Positions 1 to 10,108 of a DNA stretch of 37,746 nt are shown here, in pieces; position 1 is the stretch's first letter, and every line of letters begins with the position of its first letter. This DNA comes from Scleroderma bovista (taxonomy: Eukaryota > Basidiomycota > Agaricomycetes > Boletales > Sclerodermataceae). The position numbers and the translations under genes were made by a program. The notes under the pieces were generated by a model. It made no database searches and was not told the DNA's origin. It was given only the letters and a program-made list of their open reading frames with translations. The stretch is taken from contig JAYMGJ010000518.1 of assembly GCA_037178675.1 (NCBI GenBank), positions 1-37,746 on the forward strand, in the 5' to 3' direction.

Positions 1-2401
1 CCCACGCATATGACCATCCGGTCCCTGATTACTTATAATATCCATTTGATTGACTTAGTTGTTTGAGCTGTCATTATAATATGTCAAATTCGTTTGAAAT
101 CAGCCAAGCAAGTAAATACCTTTTTCCAGCTGCACCTCAAATATGTCCATTGATTTTGGATCAGTAACCCTATTCTCCAAAGCCAATTTCTCTTGCTGTG
201 CCCAAAGCTCATGCAACTCGACTGGAACCCTTGTATCAAGCTCCGCAAATGCTCCTTCCGCGGACATCAGTGCCTCTTGAGCATTCTTCAATTTTCTTTT
301 CAGGGCGATGGCTGTGCAATATGTCGTCGGCATACTTCACCCAAAATCTGCAAGATATTGTGATACCACTCACACATCCGCATCATCTTTAAGAAGTTGT
401 TGTCATTCATTTGAAAATCAAGCAGCTCCTGTCTATGCGGCATTGCCATTCCGCGGGCCGATGGCGAAATGATGTTAAGAGAGGACCAGAGAGTCTTCAT
501 AATTTCACCATTGACATGGCCTACACCAGAAATGAAATTGGGAGCATATCGGGTGAAACATTCTGCCTTGTGACCATGTACATGCCAGAGCCCAATGCTA
601 GGTTGAATCCATAGCCCACGTGGTAAGGATATAAAATTGTTTGCTTCTAGCCGCCGCTTTAGGTTTTTGCTGTATTGGCAATTGATGTCATAAAAGGCTA
701 TGACTTTTTGTTGCGGATCCATCCCATGTTGCACGGCATGTGCCAGAGCATAATCCATATTTACCTGCCTATCTTCCTGTTAGAGTGGAATGCAAGCAAC
801 ATGTCAGCACATACTGCTCTCCCTTCTGAAAGTCAACCATTGCATGGGGTACAAAGCATCCATGCCGCGCACATGCACACCCGCCAATTCCAGTAGATGC
901 CAGCTGATTTCTTTTAGCATTTGCCTGGTTTACTGCTCAATGGTTGCTACAGTCAGATTTCTGTGAATTCCATTACAATGCTGAACCGTATTGTAAACAT
1001 GTGCAATCACAAACCTCGACCCAGTTCAATGTTCTGGCCAGATAATCCTTATATTGCGGCATTGTAACCATGAATCCCATTCTGTCCATGAGCCAAACTT
1101 CATTAGCTGAATTCTTTGGCCACATATGCTCGGCCTTGAAGTTTCCATCCATCACGATGGTCCTAGAATATTTCCACCTATATCACGCAGCTGCTCAATA
1201 AGTACAAGTAAAAATAAAACATTACTTACTCCGAGAGGTCTACATTTTCACTGGATGGAATGTTTACTCCTGGTTGTGGGCATGCCGGACAGAACAGCAC
1301 CAATTCCCCCCTCTTGGGATCAGGAGACCCTGGATGAAAACCTTGCCATTTCAACAACTTTAACAGCCTCCACATCCTCCACACCCTGAGTAGCTCTCTG
1401 TATCTGTTCTTGGATCAGTGTTGGTGGTGTCATCGGGTCCTTAATATCATGCTTTGAACTCACTGGTACAAGGCCGGGAAATGCATTGGATGTGACTCGC
1501 CGAAGCTTGCTGTAATAATTCATGCCAGAGGTGCCGCACTCCACATTATCCATAATGAAGTCATCCAATACTTGGAAGGTGAATACAGTCCTAGGTTCCT
1601 TTGTAGTTGCCGGGAAGAGTCCTGCTTTGACCAACTGCAGATGTGAAGCTCCTGCATCTGGACAGTTACAATACCTCACATCGCAAAAATGTACCCCAGA
1701 TGTATGCACTACAGTTAGGCAAGACCTGTCCGTTCCTCCAGAAAGATGATGGGGTCTTGGTTGGTCCTGAATATCCTCTCATTCATCCTCAACATCACCA
1801 GCAATGTCCTCACCATCCATCCCGCCATTCAGACACGGATCCCCACCATGGCCGAGGTGTACCACCAACCCAGCCTTCTAAATGAGTTGTTGCTGTATGT
1901 CAAGTAGAATTTGTGACTCACCAGTCGTAATGATGATTCCTCAAAGAATGTACCGTTCCATTGGTCCACCCGGTGGAAGGGCCACAACTTGTGTTCCTTT
2001 CTGCAACAGGAATTGCAGAGCAAGGGCTGGTGAATGCATTCGGCACATCTGTACGTGCCATCTCCTTGACACAACATGCAGACCCTTGGGTCAGGGGGTG
2101 CCTCCATGTCCAGAAGGACCTGGAGGTACCTCTGCTTGTATGGCAACCATGCCAATAAGTAACTGTCCTATTATGCCTTCAGGAGGACATGGCAAGTGCA
2201 GGATCGGAATAAATCACACACCTGATTCTTTGACACACCTGTTCTCTTTCGGGGTGGAAGATCATCCATGGAAAGGTATGGCTGGCCATCATCTGGAAAC
2301 AGTTGGGATTGTTCTAATCCTATAGATGCTGACTGGGTTGGAGTGTCATTTGAAGGAGCTTTTCCATGATGGGCCTTCTTTCGGGGAGTTGCCTTCACCA
2401 T
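1..2401 (-). pseudogene. KDZ-family transposase gene with CxC2 cysteine cluster, 3' end outside window
   Basis: This is a multi-exon transposase of the Kyakuja-Dileera-Zisupton DNA transposon superfamily, which cuts and pastes DNA through an RNase H-fold DDE domain. The likely start is the ATG at 2401, giving a basic N-terminus; the first exon ends at 2222. The CxC2 cluster lies at about 2150-1890 (CMLC..GTYRCAEC..PLLCNSCCRKEH) and continues at 1855-1320 (GVHFCDVRYCNCP, ECGTSGMNYYSKL). LFCPACPQPGVN lies near 1280, the first catalytic segment VMDGNFKAEHMW at about 1155, and YDINCQYSKNLKRR, GIGLWHVHGHKAECFTRYAPNF and DGEIMKTLWSSLN-like motifs at 700-450. The DP.SMDIFEV motif at about 140 is near the C-terminus. 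In-frame TGA codons at 1781-1779 and 939-937 (the second in a position where the family has Arg, NNHRAV) break it. The rest of the frame is well kept, so the decay looks recent. Exon joins were inferred by eye. Confidence 0.85.
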
Positions 2402-3219
2402 CTTATCAATAGATCCCCTCCTTGATTTGAATGCCTGCCATGTTACATGGACCACTGGAGTAGAGCTACCAGCAGGTTGTATCTTGGACTTTGCCATAAG
2501 TGGTATCTGATAAGGAAATCCCTGCACAAAGTGTCCCACATTGTATCTCACTGAAGCCTCATTGAAACAGCACGGACAGTGATCGGAAAGGGATCTGTGG
2601 ATCTGCCGATTTGGATCTAGCTTTTGTAATATGGACTTGAAGATCAGGCACCAATGCAAAATCCCATATATGGTGGCCGCTACTGCATTAGATCCAAAGT
2701 TAAAGTCTGGAAATAGCATCTTAGCTGCCGAACAACATAGCCGGCCCCAGAAGTAGCTAGCTCACCAATGCATTTTCCAAAAGAAGGCAGCAGGGAGGAA
2801 TTGAAGACTAATTGACATGGGAGAAACAATAGCTTGGGAATCCTTCAACAAAGTGTTGGGGACTTTTCTAGCACAGCACCACTCAAAAAATATCAAAGTC
2901 TACTCGACATACAGTATGGCCCGCAATTGTTCCTTGAGCAGATCTATGGAGAATCCTGATACAGAAAATGAGCAAGACAATTCCTCTGACTCGTCGGGCC
3001 CAGAGGCACCACAAAATGTGGTAAAAACCAAACTCCGGGATGATGAGGTCGAGGTCCTTGAGGAAGCCTTGGAAGACTGCTTCTGACCATACACCCTTCT
3101 CCCATGTGCTTCTCAAGCCATCAATCTGGCCTTGAATTATTTCAGCGGCCTGGGCGACAACTTCTTCTGCAGTGAGGGACGTAGCCGTTGACACGTCCTC
3201 TTGAATGGATGAGGCAGAG
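2402..3219. other. KDZ upstream region, no supported gene
   Basis: This is the 5' flank of the KDZ transposase, truncated at 3219 by the start of element 2. Minus-strand open frames at 2719-2402 and 3194-2883 exist; the second reads as helical (AEEVVAQAAEIIQGQID). Neither has a domain I recognise. They could be an upstream exon or a second gene of the KDZ transposon. Confidence 0.4.
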
Positions 3220-3772
3220 TGTCACGACCGCATGACGCCTTGTGACTCCGCAAGGCCTCTAGTCTGTTGTAAACTAAAGTCCGATCGTAATCGCACACCT
3301 CCAACGCTACGTATCCATCTCCGCTCCAACAATTGACGCTCCATCTCCTTTTAGTATATAGTTCCGCGTCTACGCCTCTGGTTATTGTATGCCTCCGTTC
3401 CGTTTCTGTTCCTGTTCCCTTTGTTCCTGTTTTAGATTAGATAACAATTACTCATAGCTGTGATCCGTTAACCTTTTGATCTGTTACGCTTATCACTGAC
3501 CTCTGTTCCGTGTATGTTACTCATCCATTTGTCATCTGCAGACTCTTACCTACGTCTCCGCTATGTTTCTCTCCACTTCTCGGTTACTGTACATTCCCGA
3601 TGTAAAGTATAAGTACTCCACACGCTGAGGGGATTGTCCCTCAGTTTGAATATCAGCTTGAATACCTCCCGCGAACTCTCCTCTGTCCCCTCTGCCTTCT
3701 GGCAAACCCGACCTTCGTCGGACCTCCGTCTCTCCATTCCTTAGTCCTCCAAAATACGAGGATGCAGGTATC
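3220..3772 (+). repeat. Element 2 5' LTR, left part
   Basis: This is non-coding sequence starting with TGTCACG and containing a TATA-like AGTATAAGTA near 3607. It continues across the element 1 insertion into the bases after 10113. The LTR assignment rests on its position upstream of gag, the TG start, and the sharp junction with KDZ sequence; a second LTR copy is not in the window. Confidence 0.6.
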
Positions 3773-4143
3773 TGTAACGGTCCAACTTTTTATCTTATCT
3801 AATCTGCGATTAGATAGCGTTTATCTTATCTTAGTGTACAGCCTCTATCTTATCTACCTTGTCTAGACCAGTACCTCGTGCTGTACATGCTGCCACCCTT
3901 GACATCATTACGCATAGCCTTAGCTCCACAGTGATGTCATTACATAGCCTTTTACCTGTACGTAGCCTCATGGATAGCCTCGCGTAGCCCTCATGTATAG
4001 TAGTATATATACCGTGCAATCCAGCACCCAGAGGCTCCCCATTCGAGCTCATCTTGGGTTATTGCTCTAGATCCTCGCGTCCTATTTCTCCTCAGAGTCT
4101 CGCGTGTAGTTGGGTCTTAGGTGTTCTGCCTAGGGTCATCTCA
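3773..4143 (+). repeat. 5' LTR of element 1
   Basis: The LTR starts TGTAACGG and ends CATCTCA, so it has the usual TG...CA ends. A TATATATA box at 4004-4011 would place transcription start near 4041. Compared with the 3' LTR there are three differences in 371 positions, each a CG versus CA or TG change. The upstream flank GTATC is the target duplication. Confidence 0.97.
4004..4011 (+). promoter_or_regulatory. LTR TATA box of element 1
   Basis: TATATATA lies 37 nt (first base to first base) upstream of ATTCGAGCTCA at 4041. That spacing is compatible with RNA starting at or near 4041, at the beginning of the segment complementary to the primer site. The same box is repeated in the 3' LTR. Confidence 0.6.
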
Positions 4144-4145
4144 CC

Positions 4146-4156
4146 TGAGCTCGAAT
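4146..4156 (+). promoter_or_regulatory. Putative self-priming primer binding site of element 1
   Basis: TGAGCTCGAAT begins 2 nt after the 5' LTR. It is the exact reverse complement of ATTCGAGCTCA at 4041-4051 in the LTR, about where the RNA should begin. The match is 11 nt and stops on both sides. Tf1 and sushi elements prime reverse transcription with the first 11 nt of their own RNA annealed to such a site instead of a tRNA. No TGG-initiated tRNA primer site is seen at this position. Confidence 0.7.
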
Positions 4157-4954
4157 CTATACATCTTACTCGCTCTACTACGCGCTCTCCTAGCCTTATA
4201 AGGAAACTATACCCGGACTCCAGGGTTAAGGAGCTTCACCTTCATACCTTCCGTTTCGTTCACGGCCAGCCTTTAGTGCCGTTCCCGTAGTGCTTCGGCA
4301 TTGGGAGTTTCTAGCACCGTTACCTTTACGTACTGTACACCAGCCCAGGGTCGTGCCTGGTGTCTGAAGGTCGGCGCCCGTTCAAGAGAGGTTCGCAGCC
4401 TCAAGGCGATTGAGACATACGTACTCCGTAGTTCCTGCGTTCGTGCAGAGGTAGACCTCGTGATCTGCAGCCGCTAGCTGTTTGTTCTCTGCATAGCTGT
4501 GCCACTGCCCTGACCCGGCGAGCGCGACAGGCGAACAGAGTCTTACGCTTAGTTTAGCGGAACAACTGTGGGGATCTAGTCCCGAAAGTAACCTTACTCC
4601 TACGTCACCCCTTACGCTACCACCATACCTTACCAGTTCCCCCGTCACCTCGTCGAAGCGCAACAGGAGCGCTTGGCGGTTATCTACGGTCCCCGCCCCG
4701 ACACCCTCGTTAAAGTACAGGAAAGGGAGTCAGCGATCGAAGAAGAATTCCAGTTTACCAACGCCGTTGCCGCCTACAGTCGCCTTGTCAGCGACTTCGA
4801 AATCCAAGTCCTCCTCGGCTTCCACTGTTCCCTTCCTGTTCCGCCCCTGCCAGACCTCCCGCTCGCTCGCCACCGCACGTTCCGGTCCTCCCGTCTTCGA
4901 CCGGTTAAACAAAGACCTACCCCCTATTCCCGCCTCCACCCCTACTAGGTCCTC
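4157..4954 (+). other. Element 1 untranslated leader
   Basis: About 800 nt lie between the primer site and gag. Open frames here on both strands lack recognisable domains and are treated as chance. Packaging signals would be expected in this leader, but none can be identified by eye. Confidence 0.6.
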
Positions 4955-5953
4955 ATGGCAGACCTTAACCAGCTCCTCGGACAGCTTATCCAGGGGCAAA
5001 TTGACCTCCAGGCGCATATCGCAGCCCTTGCGGCTGCACAGCCTGTCCCTCCACCGCCGCCGCGCAAGAAGGTGGTCGCGGATCCCGGGAGTTACGATGG
5101 CTCCCCTCAGAAGTTCCACGAGTGGTGGTCCAAGATCAAGGTTTGGTTACAGATCTCGATGGAGGGGGCAAACGATGCCCAGGTCACCGCAGCAGTTCTC
5201 TCCCGCCTCACTGGCCCGAAAGCTGGTCGGTGGGCTCAAGTCCGTCTGGATGGCTGCATGGCAGCAGCCCAAGCTCTCGCCAACGCCCCGCCCGTCCCAG
5301 CCGGACAGCTCCCGCCCCCTCCGGCCTGGCCTGCTTGGAATGACTTCGCGGAGGAGATAGAGAGGTTCTTTCTCCCCGGAAACAATGCTGAGTGGGCACG
5401 TGCCCAACTACTCCGCCTTAGGCAGGGCCCGAGGCAAAGAATTGATGACTTCTTAGCACAGTTCGAGGCGCTCAAGAACCAGGGAGACTGTGGGAATGAG
5501 TACGCCCGCGACTTGCTCGAACGTGCGCTCCAGAGGAAGCTCCTGGAGCAAATTTACGTACAGGGAATGCGTCGAGACACCTACGAGCGACTCGCAAACT
5601 CTGCTCGTGCGATGGGAAGAGCCCAGGAACTCTTCCTCATCAACCTCCAAGGGCAAGGCTCTGCCCGATATTACCAGGGCCAATCATATTCGTCTTCAAC
5701 CACATCTGGGAGTGGTGTCCCAATGGACATAGGTGCCGTTGAAGCAAACCAGCAGAGGGGTAAAGGGCCCCAATGCTATAATTGCCAATTGTTTGGCCAC
5801 ATCGCACGTGAGTGCACAAAGCCGCGCCGCCCTCGTCGTGGGCAACCACAAGCACGGGCAACGCAAGCCCAGCCGGAGGATGACCGGCTAAATGCGGTAA
5901 GAGGAATGACGTTTGCAGAAATGCAGGCGTTCTTCAGGGATTTAAAAGACTAA
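4955..5953 (+). CDS. gag: Gag polyprotein of element 1
   Basis: This 332-aa protein forms the virus-like particle and packages element RNA. It starts at an ATG with MADLNQLL. A short proline-rich stretch (residues about 32-38) is followed by the capsid-like helical region (FHEWWSKIKVWLQ near 55, and the RLRQGPRQRIDDFLAQF segment at about 155). It ends with one CCHC zinc knuckle, CYNCQLFGHIAREC, at about residue 273. The stop codon at 5951 lies just three codons after a TTTAAAA slippery site, and pol is in the -1 frame, so gag is made alone or as a minor Gag-Pol fusion. The frame is intact. Confidence 0.95.
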   Translation: MADLNQLLGQLIQGQIDLQAHIAALAAAQPVPPPPPRKKVVADPGSYDGSPQKFHEWWSKIKVWLQISMEGANDAQVTAAVLSRLTGPKAGRWAQVRLDGCMAAAQALANAPPVPAGQLPPPPAWPAWNDFAEEIERFFLPGNNAEWARAQLLRLRQGPRQRIDDFLAQFEALKNQGDCGNEYARDLLERALQRKLLEQIYVQGMRRDTYERLANSARAMGRAQELFLINLQGQGSARYYQGQSYSSSTTSGSGVPMDIGAVEANQQRGKGPQCYNCQLFGHIARECTKPRRPRRGQPQARATQAQPEDDRLNAVRGMTFAEMQAFFRDLKD

Positions 5954-5984
5954 AGAGTGAGGATAAAACGGGCATCCTCGCTCT
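5941..5984 (+). promoter_or_regulatory. -1 ribosomal frameshift signal joining gag and pol (element 1)
   Basis: The heptamer T TTA AAA (5941-5947) is in the gag zero frame and fits the X XXY YYZ rule. A 6-nt spacer follows, then an 11-bp stem: 5954-5964 pairs with 5974-5984, with one U-G wobble and a 9-nt loop. Slippage by -1 enters the pol frame, which is open from 5884 to 9726. There is no ATG-led separate pol start near here. All of these elements are read directly; function is inferred from known -1 frameshift sites. Confidence 0.85.
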
Positions 5985-8900
5985 CGAGTCTTCGTCAGAC
6001 TTAGCAGTACGAATTCTGGACTATAGACTTTCTCGCGCTACTACTCCTGCAGTGCAGGAAATATTTAAATACCGCATTGCTTTGTTACGTACAAAAATAG
6101 CGAAAACCCACAAAAAAGTGTCTTCGGTAGTTTCTCCTGTTTCTGTTTCTCCTTCTCGCTACTCTGTGTTGTCTGTTGATACTATGGACTGTGACTCGGA
6201 CTATACTGTACCTTCTAAGGGGGTCCCTGCAAAGGGCTCGGCGCCGGAAGTAAAATCGAGCGTGCTTAATTCCCGGTCGAATAAAAATATTTCTACTCCT
6301 TCTTTGGCATCTAAGGAACCGGAAAGCCCCGCCGGCAACTTGGAAGTTCTCGTGGACTTGCGAAGGTCCTTCACAATGAAGCGTGAAGTGACGGTACCGG
6401 TCTGCATCCGCGGACCGCTTAACACTATTAAAGTAGACGCTCTGCTAGACAGTGGCGCTACTGGTTGCTTTGTTGACAAGAGCTGGGCTCTTGATCGACG
6501 ACTTCAGTTATCTAAGCTGGTAAAACCCGTCCCAGTGCTTAACGTAGATGGCACTAGGAATCAGGAGGGTGACATCACGCATTATGTATTGTTGACAGTC
6601 GGTATTGGGAAACATGCTGAAAAGCTGTGGTGTGCCGTCACGTGCCTTGGAAAAGTGCCGCTTATCCTTGGCCACACCTGGCTTCAGAAGCACAACCCCG
6701 ATATAGATTGGGTAGCAGGCAAAGTTAACTTAACTAGGTGTCCTCCAGAGTGCAAGTCGCTTTTGGAAACACGCTTTGCTAAGTTATTACGAGAAAATGA
6801 GTCTCAGGAAACTTGGGTACAAGCTTTGAAAGCTCATGAATCAAAGGTCACTATCGATGAGTCGACCCTAGAAGAAGCTCAGAAGCAGGTCCCTAAAGAG
6901 TACTGGGAGTTCTTAGATGTATTTAGTAAAAAGTCGTCAGAGCGCATGCCGCTAAGAAAACCTTGGGATCATGGAATTGATCTGAAAGAAGACTTCCCGC
7001 CCAAGAAGGGAAGACTTATCCCGCTCTCTGTTGATGAACAAAAAGAAGTCGAATCGTTCCTTGATGATCAACTCGCTAAAGGATACATTCGACCTTCTAT
7101 TAGTCAGCAGACGTCACCGGTCTTCTTTATCCCAAAAAAGGATGGCAAGAAGCGCATGGTACAGGATTACCGTTACGTAAACGACTGGACGATTAAAAAT
7201 AACTATCCGCTACCGCTTATCTCTCAGCTTGTTGACAAGCTTAAGGGTTGTAAACTCTTCACGAAGATGGATCTTCGGTGGGGTTACAACAATGTGAGAA
7301 TTCGCGAAGGCGATGAGTGGAAAGCTGCGTTTGTAACGCATAAAGGGGCTTTCGAGCCGTTAGTTATGTATTTCGGTCTCTGTAATTCACCCGCAACATT
7401 CCAGAAGATGATGAATGAAATCTTCCATGATATGTCGGATGTATGCGTGGTGTATATTGACGACCTTATGATATTTACGGACACGGACGACCAGGAAAAG
7501 CATGATAGAATCGTGCTGGAAGTTTTGAAATGTCTACGTGATAACGATTTATTTGTCAAACCTGAGAAGTGTCGCTTCAGAGTCACCGAAGTCGACTTCC
7601 TCGGTATGATCGTGTCGCGTGAGGGTATCAAAATGGACCCTGAAAAAGTTAATGCTATTTTGAAATGGCCTGAGCCAACGAACGTAAAGCAGGTTCGCGC
7701 GTTCTTAGGTCTCGGTAATTTCTATAGACGCTTTATTAAAGATTATGCGATCATGGCTAGACCCATGACGGACCTTACGTGTAAAGGTACAGTATTTAAC
7801 TTTGGAGAAAAGGAACGCGCTGCGTTTGAAGCTTTGAAAGCCGCCTTTACTCGTGCTCCGGTACTTCAGTACCCTGACCAGGATCGCGAATTCCGCCTCG
7901 AGACCGATGCGTCTGAGTTCGCCGTCGGGGGAGTGATATCCGTGAAGTGCGAAGACGGCGAATTCAGACCCGTAGCGTACATGTCACATTCCATGACGCC
8001 TCCAGAACGAAATTATCCTATTCACGATAAAGAGATGCTGGCCATCATAAAAGCAACTGAGGCCTGGCGCCATTATCTCGAGGCCACTCCTTATGCCTTT
8101 GAGATCTACACGGACCATCATAATTTAACGTACTTCACCAAGTCACAGAATTTGTCTAAGCGCCAAGCGCGCTGGCAGATGTGGATGACGCGGTTTAACT
8201 ATTTGCTTATCTATAAAAAAGGAACCCAGATGCACGTTGCAGATCCGCTTAGCAGGCGATCGGACCATTACGTATCTAGTTCCGACGATAACAAGGACCA
8301 GGTCCTGTTGAACCCGGTATCTATTAAACTGATCGACGTCACTGATCAGTCTTACGAAGAGCGGCAATCGCTCATTACGAACTTTCACGATACTCCTGTT
8401 GCTGGTCATAAAGGAGTAAAAGCTACGTATAATGCGCTCAGGAAGCATTATTCTTGGAAAGGGATGAAAGAGCAGATTCAAACCTACGTAAAGCACTGTC
8501 AAAAGTGCCAACAGTCCAAGGTGTCGAATCAAAAGACTTCTGGAAGTCTTATCCCTCTCCCTACCCCTAGCGGCCCGTGGCTTGACGTCACTATGGACTT
8601 TACCGAAATGCCGGAATCCCTCGGTTACAATTATATATTAGTCGTGGTTGATCGGTTCTCCAAAGAGGTCGTGTTTGTACCTTGCACTAAAGAGGAAACC
8701 GCCTTGTCAACCGCTGAGTTATTTAGAGATCATGTCTGGTGTCAGCATGGACTCCCGTCTTCCGTCGTGTCAGACCGCGGATCGGTCTTTGCAAGCAACT
8801 TCCTGGGGGAGTTGTATAGGCTTTTAGGCGTTAAAAGGAAAATGTCCACGGCATTTCACCCTCAAACCGATGGTCAAACGGAGCGGTTGAACCGCGAAAT

Positions 8901-9726
8901 TAATCAGTATCTCCGAACCTACGTCAACGATCGTCAGGACGACTGGGCCAAATGGATCAAGATTGCCCAGTTCGTTTGGAACAACACGGTCTCGGAGGTG
9001 ACCACTGATTCACCGTTTGGAATTACCCGGAGTTATTCCCCTCGCATGGGTGTTGAGCCGGTCGACACAGTAGCCCCAGCGGCTAAAGACTTTGCCGCCA
9101 TATTTAATAAAGTTGTTGAGTCTTCTGAGAAGGCAAAACGTAATATGAAGCTTCAGGCGGATAAGCATAGAAATCCAGCCCCGGACTATGTTGTAGGGCA
9201 ACAAGTTTGGCTTTCTACGGACAACCTTCGAATGCTAAATCGTGCTTCTAAGAAGCTCACGGAGAAATGGATTGGTCCCTATGAGGTCACTCGAGTAACC
9301 CCGAATGCGGTTGAGCTTAAGCTCCCGAAAGCTCTTCGGATTCACCCGGTTGTGAATGTTTCTCGAGTTAAACCGTATTTAGGTCCTCTTCCTGGTCAGC
9401 CCGTGTCTCGGCCTGGTCCGGTACATGTCTCTGAAGAACGCGATGAAGAGTACGAAGTGGACTATATTGTAGCCTCTCGTATTTATAAAAGACAGCTCCA
9501 GTATTTGGTACACTGGAAAGGGTACGAAGAACATGAGAGAACATGGGAACCCTCGTCAAATTTGAAGAATTCTCCTCTGGTAGTCGAGCGCTTTTACCGA
9601 GAAAACCCCTCTGCTCCTCGGAAACTTCGTATGGTCCAAGCGGACTTTGACTCGCTATTTAGTCCTATCCCCGAAAACCTCACGGTTTGCGACGCTCAGT
9701 TCTGCAGTCTGGAATCCTGCACCTGA
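5944..9726 (+). CDS. pol: Pol polyprotein of element 1 (PR-RT-RNase H-IN-chromodomain)
   Basis: Entered by -1 frameshifting, this frame of about 1260 codons encodes every enzyme of the retrotransposition cycle. The aspartic protease motif LLDSGATGCF is near 6441. Reverse transcriptase shows FTKMDLRWGYNNVRI and the catalytic YIDD near 7453. RNase H begins at ETDAS near 7900. Integrase has the HHCC zinc finger (H8405 region to CQKCQQS near 8500) and the DDE triad in DVTMDF (8595), SDRGS (8770) and DGQTERLNRE (8880). A GPYEV..NAVELKLP linker precedes the C-terminal chromodomain, YEVDYIVASR..YLVHWKGYEEHERTWEP, at about 9448-9590, which in this clade directs integration to modified chromatin. No stop or frameshift is seen. 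Confidence 0.95.
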   Translation, partial: KRLKSEDKTGILALESSSDLAVRILDYRLSRATTPAVQEIFKYRIALLRTKIAKTHKKVSSVVSPVSVSPSRYSVLSVDTMDCDSDYTVPSKGVPAKGSAPEVKSSVLNSRSNKNISTPSLASKEPESPAGNLEVLVDLRRSFTMKREVTVPVCIRGPLNTIKVDALLDSGATGCFVDKSWALDRRLQLSKLVKPVPVLNVDGTRNQEGDITHYVLLTVGIGKHAEKLWCAVTCLGKVPLILGHTWLQKHNPDIDWVAGKVNLTRCPPECKSLLETRFAKLLRENESQETWVQALKAHESKVTIDESTLEEAQKQVPKEYWEFLDVFSKKSSERMPLRKPWDHGIDLKEDFPPKKGRLIPLSVDEQKEVESFLDDQLAKGYIRPSISQQTSPVFFIPKKDGKKRMVQDYRYVNDWTIKNNYPLPLISQLVDKLKGCKLFTKMDLRWGYNNVRIREGDEWKAAFVTHKGAFEPLVMYFGLCNSPATFQKMMNEIFHDMSDVCVVYIDDLMIFTDTDDQEKHDRIVLEVLKCLRDNDLFVKPEKCRFRVTEVDFLGMIVSREGIKMDPEKVNAILKWPEPTNVKQVRAFLGLGNFYRRFIKDYAIMARPMTDLTCKGTVFNFGEKERAAFEALKAAFTRAPVLQYPDQDREFRLETDASEFAVGGVISVKCEDGEFRPVAYMSHSMTPPERNYPIHDKEMLAIIKATEAWRHYLEATPYAFEIYTDHHNLTYFTKSQNLSKRQARWQMWMTRFNYLLIYKKGTQMHVADPLSRRSDHYVSSSDDNKDQVLLNPVSIKLIDVTDQSYEERQSLITNFHDTPVAGHKGVKATYNALRKHYSWKGMKEQIQTYVKHCQKCQQSKVSNQKTSGSLIPLPTPSGPWLDVTMDFTEMPESLGYNYILVVVDRFSKEVVFVPCTKEETALSTAELFRDHVWCQHGLPSSVVSDRGSVFASNFLGELYRLLGVKRKMSTAFHPQTDGQTERLNREINQYLRTYVNDRQDDWAKWIKIAQFVWNNTVSEVTTDSPFGITRSYSPRMGVEPVDTVAPAAKDFAAIFNKVVESSEKAKRNMKLQADKHRNPAPDYVVGQQVWLSTDNLRMLNRASKKLTEKWIGPYEVTRVTPNAVELKLPKALRIHPVVNVSRVKPYLGPLPGQPVSRPGPVHVSEERDEEYEVDYIVASRIYKRQLQYLVHWKGYEEHERTWEPSSNLKNSPLVVERFYRENPSAPRKLRMVQADFDSLFSPIPENLTVCDAQFCSLESCT

Positions 9727-9737
9727 GGGGGGAGTAG
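9725..9737 (+). promoter_or_regulatory. Polypurine tract of element 1
   Basis: The purine-rich run GAGGGGGGAGTAG lies directly against the 3' LTR, overlapping the last bases of the pol stop codon. It is the expected primer for plus-strand DNA synthesis. Confidence 0.8.
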
Positions 9738-10108
9738 TGTAACAGTCCAACTTTTTATCTTATCTAATCTGCGATTAGATAGCGTTTATCTTATCTTAGT
9801 GTACAGCCTCTATCTTATCTACCTTGTCTAGACCAGTACCTCGTGCTGTACACGCTGCCACCCTTGACATCATTACGCATAGCCTTAGCTCCACAGTGAT
9901 GTCATTACATAGCCTTTTACCTGTACGTAGCCTCATGGATAGCCTCGCGTAGCCCTCGTGTATAGTAGTATATATACCGTGCAATCCAGCACCCAGAGGC
10001 TCCCCATTCGAGCTCATCTTGGGTTATTGCTCTAGATCCTCGCGTCCTATTTCTCCTCAGAGTCTCGCGTGTAGTTGGGTCTTAGGTGTTCTGCCTAGGG
10101 TCATCTCA
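9738..10108 (+). repeat. 3' LTR of element 1
   Basis: This copy is 371 bp, identical to the 5' LTR except at three CpG positions. It ends CATCTCA and is followed by the target duplication GTATC (10109-10113), after which element 2 sequence resumes. Confidence 0.97.

Larger units (their letters stand above)
3773..10108 (+). mobile_element. Element 1: complete chromovirus (Ty3/gypsy LTR retrotransposon)
   Basis: This 6336-bp element has two 371-bp LTRs (3773-4143 and 9738-10108) that differ at only three positions, and a perfect 5-bp target duplication GTATC at 3768-3772 and 10109-10113. Its internal region carries an 11-nt self-complementary primer site, gag, a -1 frameshift signal, pol with all expected domains including a chromodomain, and a polypurine tract. 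No disabling mutation is visible, so it may be an active or very recently active copy. It is nested inside the 5' LTR of element 2, so it is the younger of the two. Confidence 0.97.

Noticed and set aside
4382..4663. Open frame on the minus strand in the element 1 leader
   Set aside because: No recognisable domain and located in the untranslated leader of a plus-strand element.
6052..6054. Independent pol start at GTG 6052
   Set aside because: Not an ATG; the frame is open upstream through the slippery site, so frameshift entry is the better explanation.
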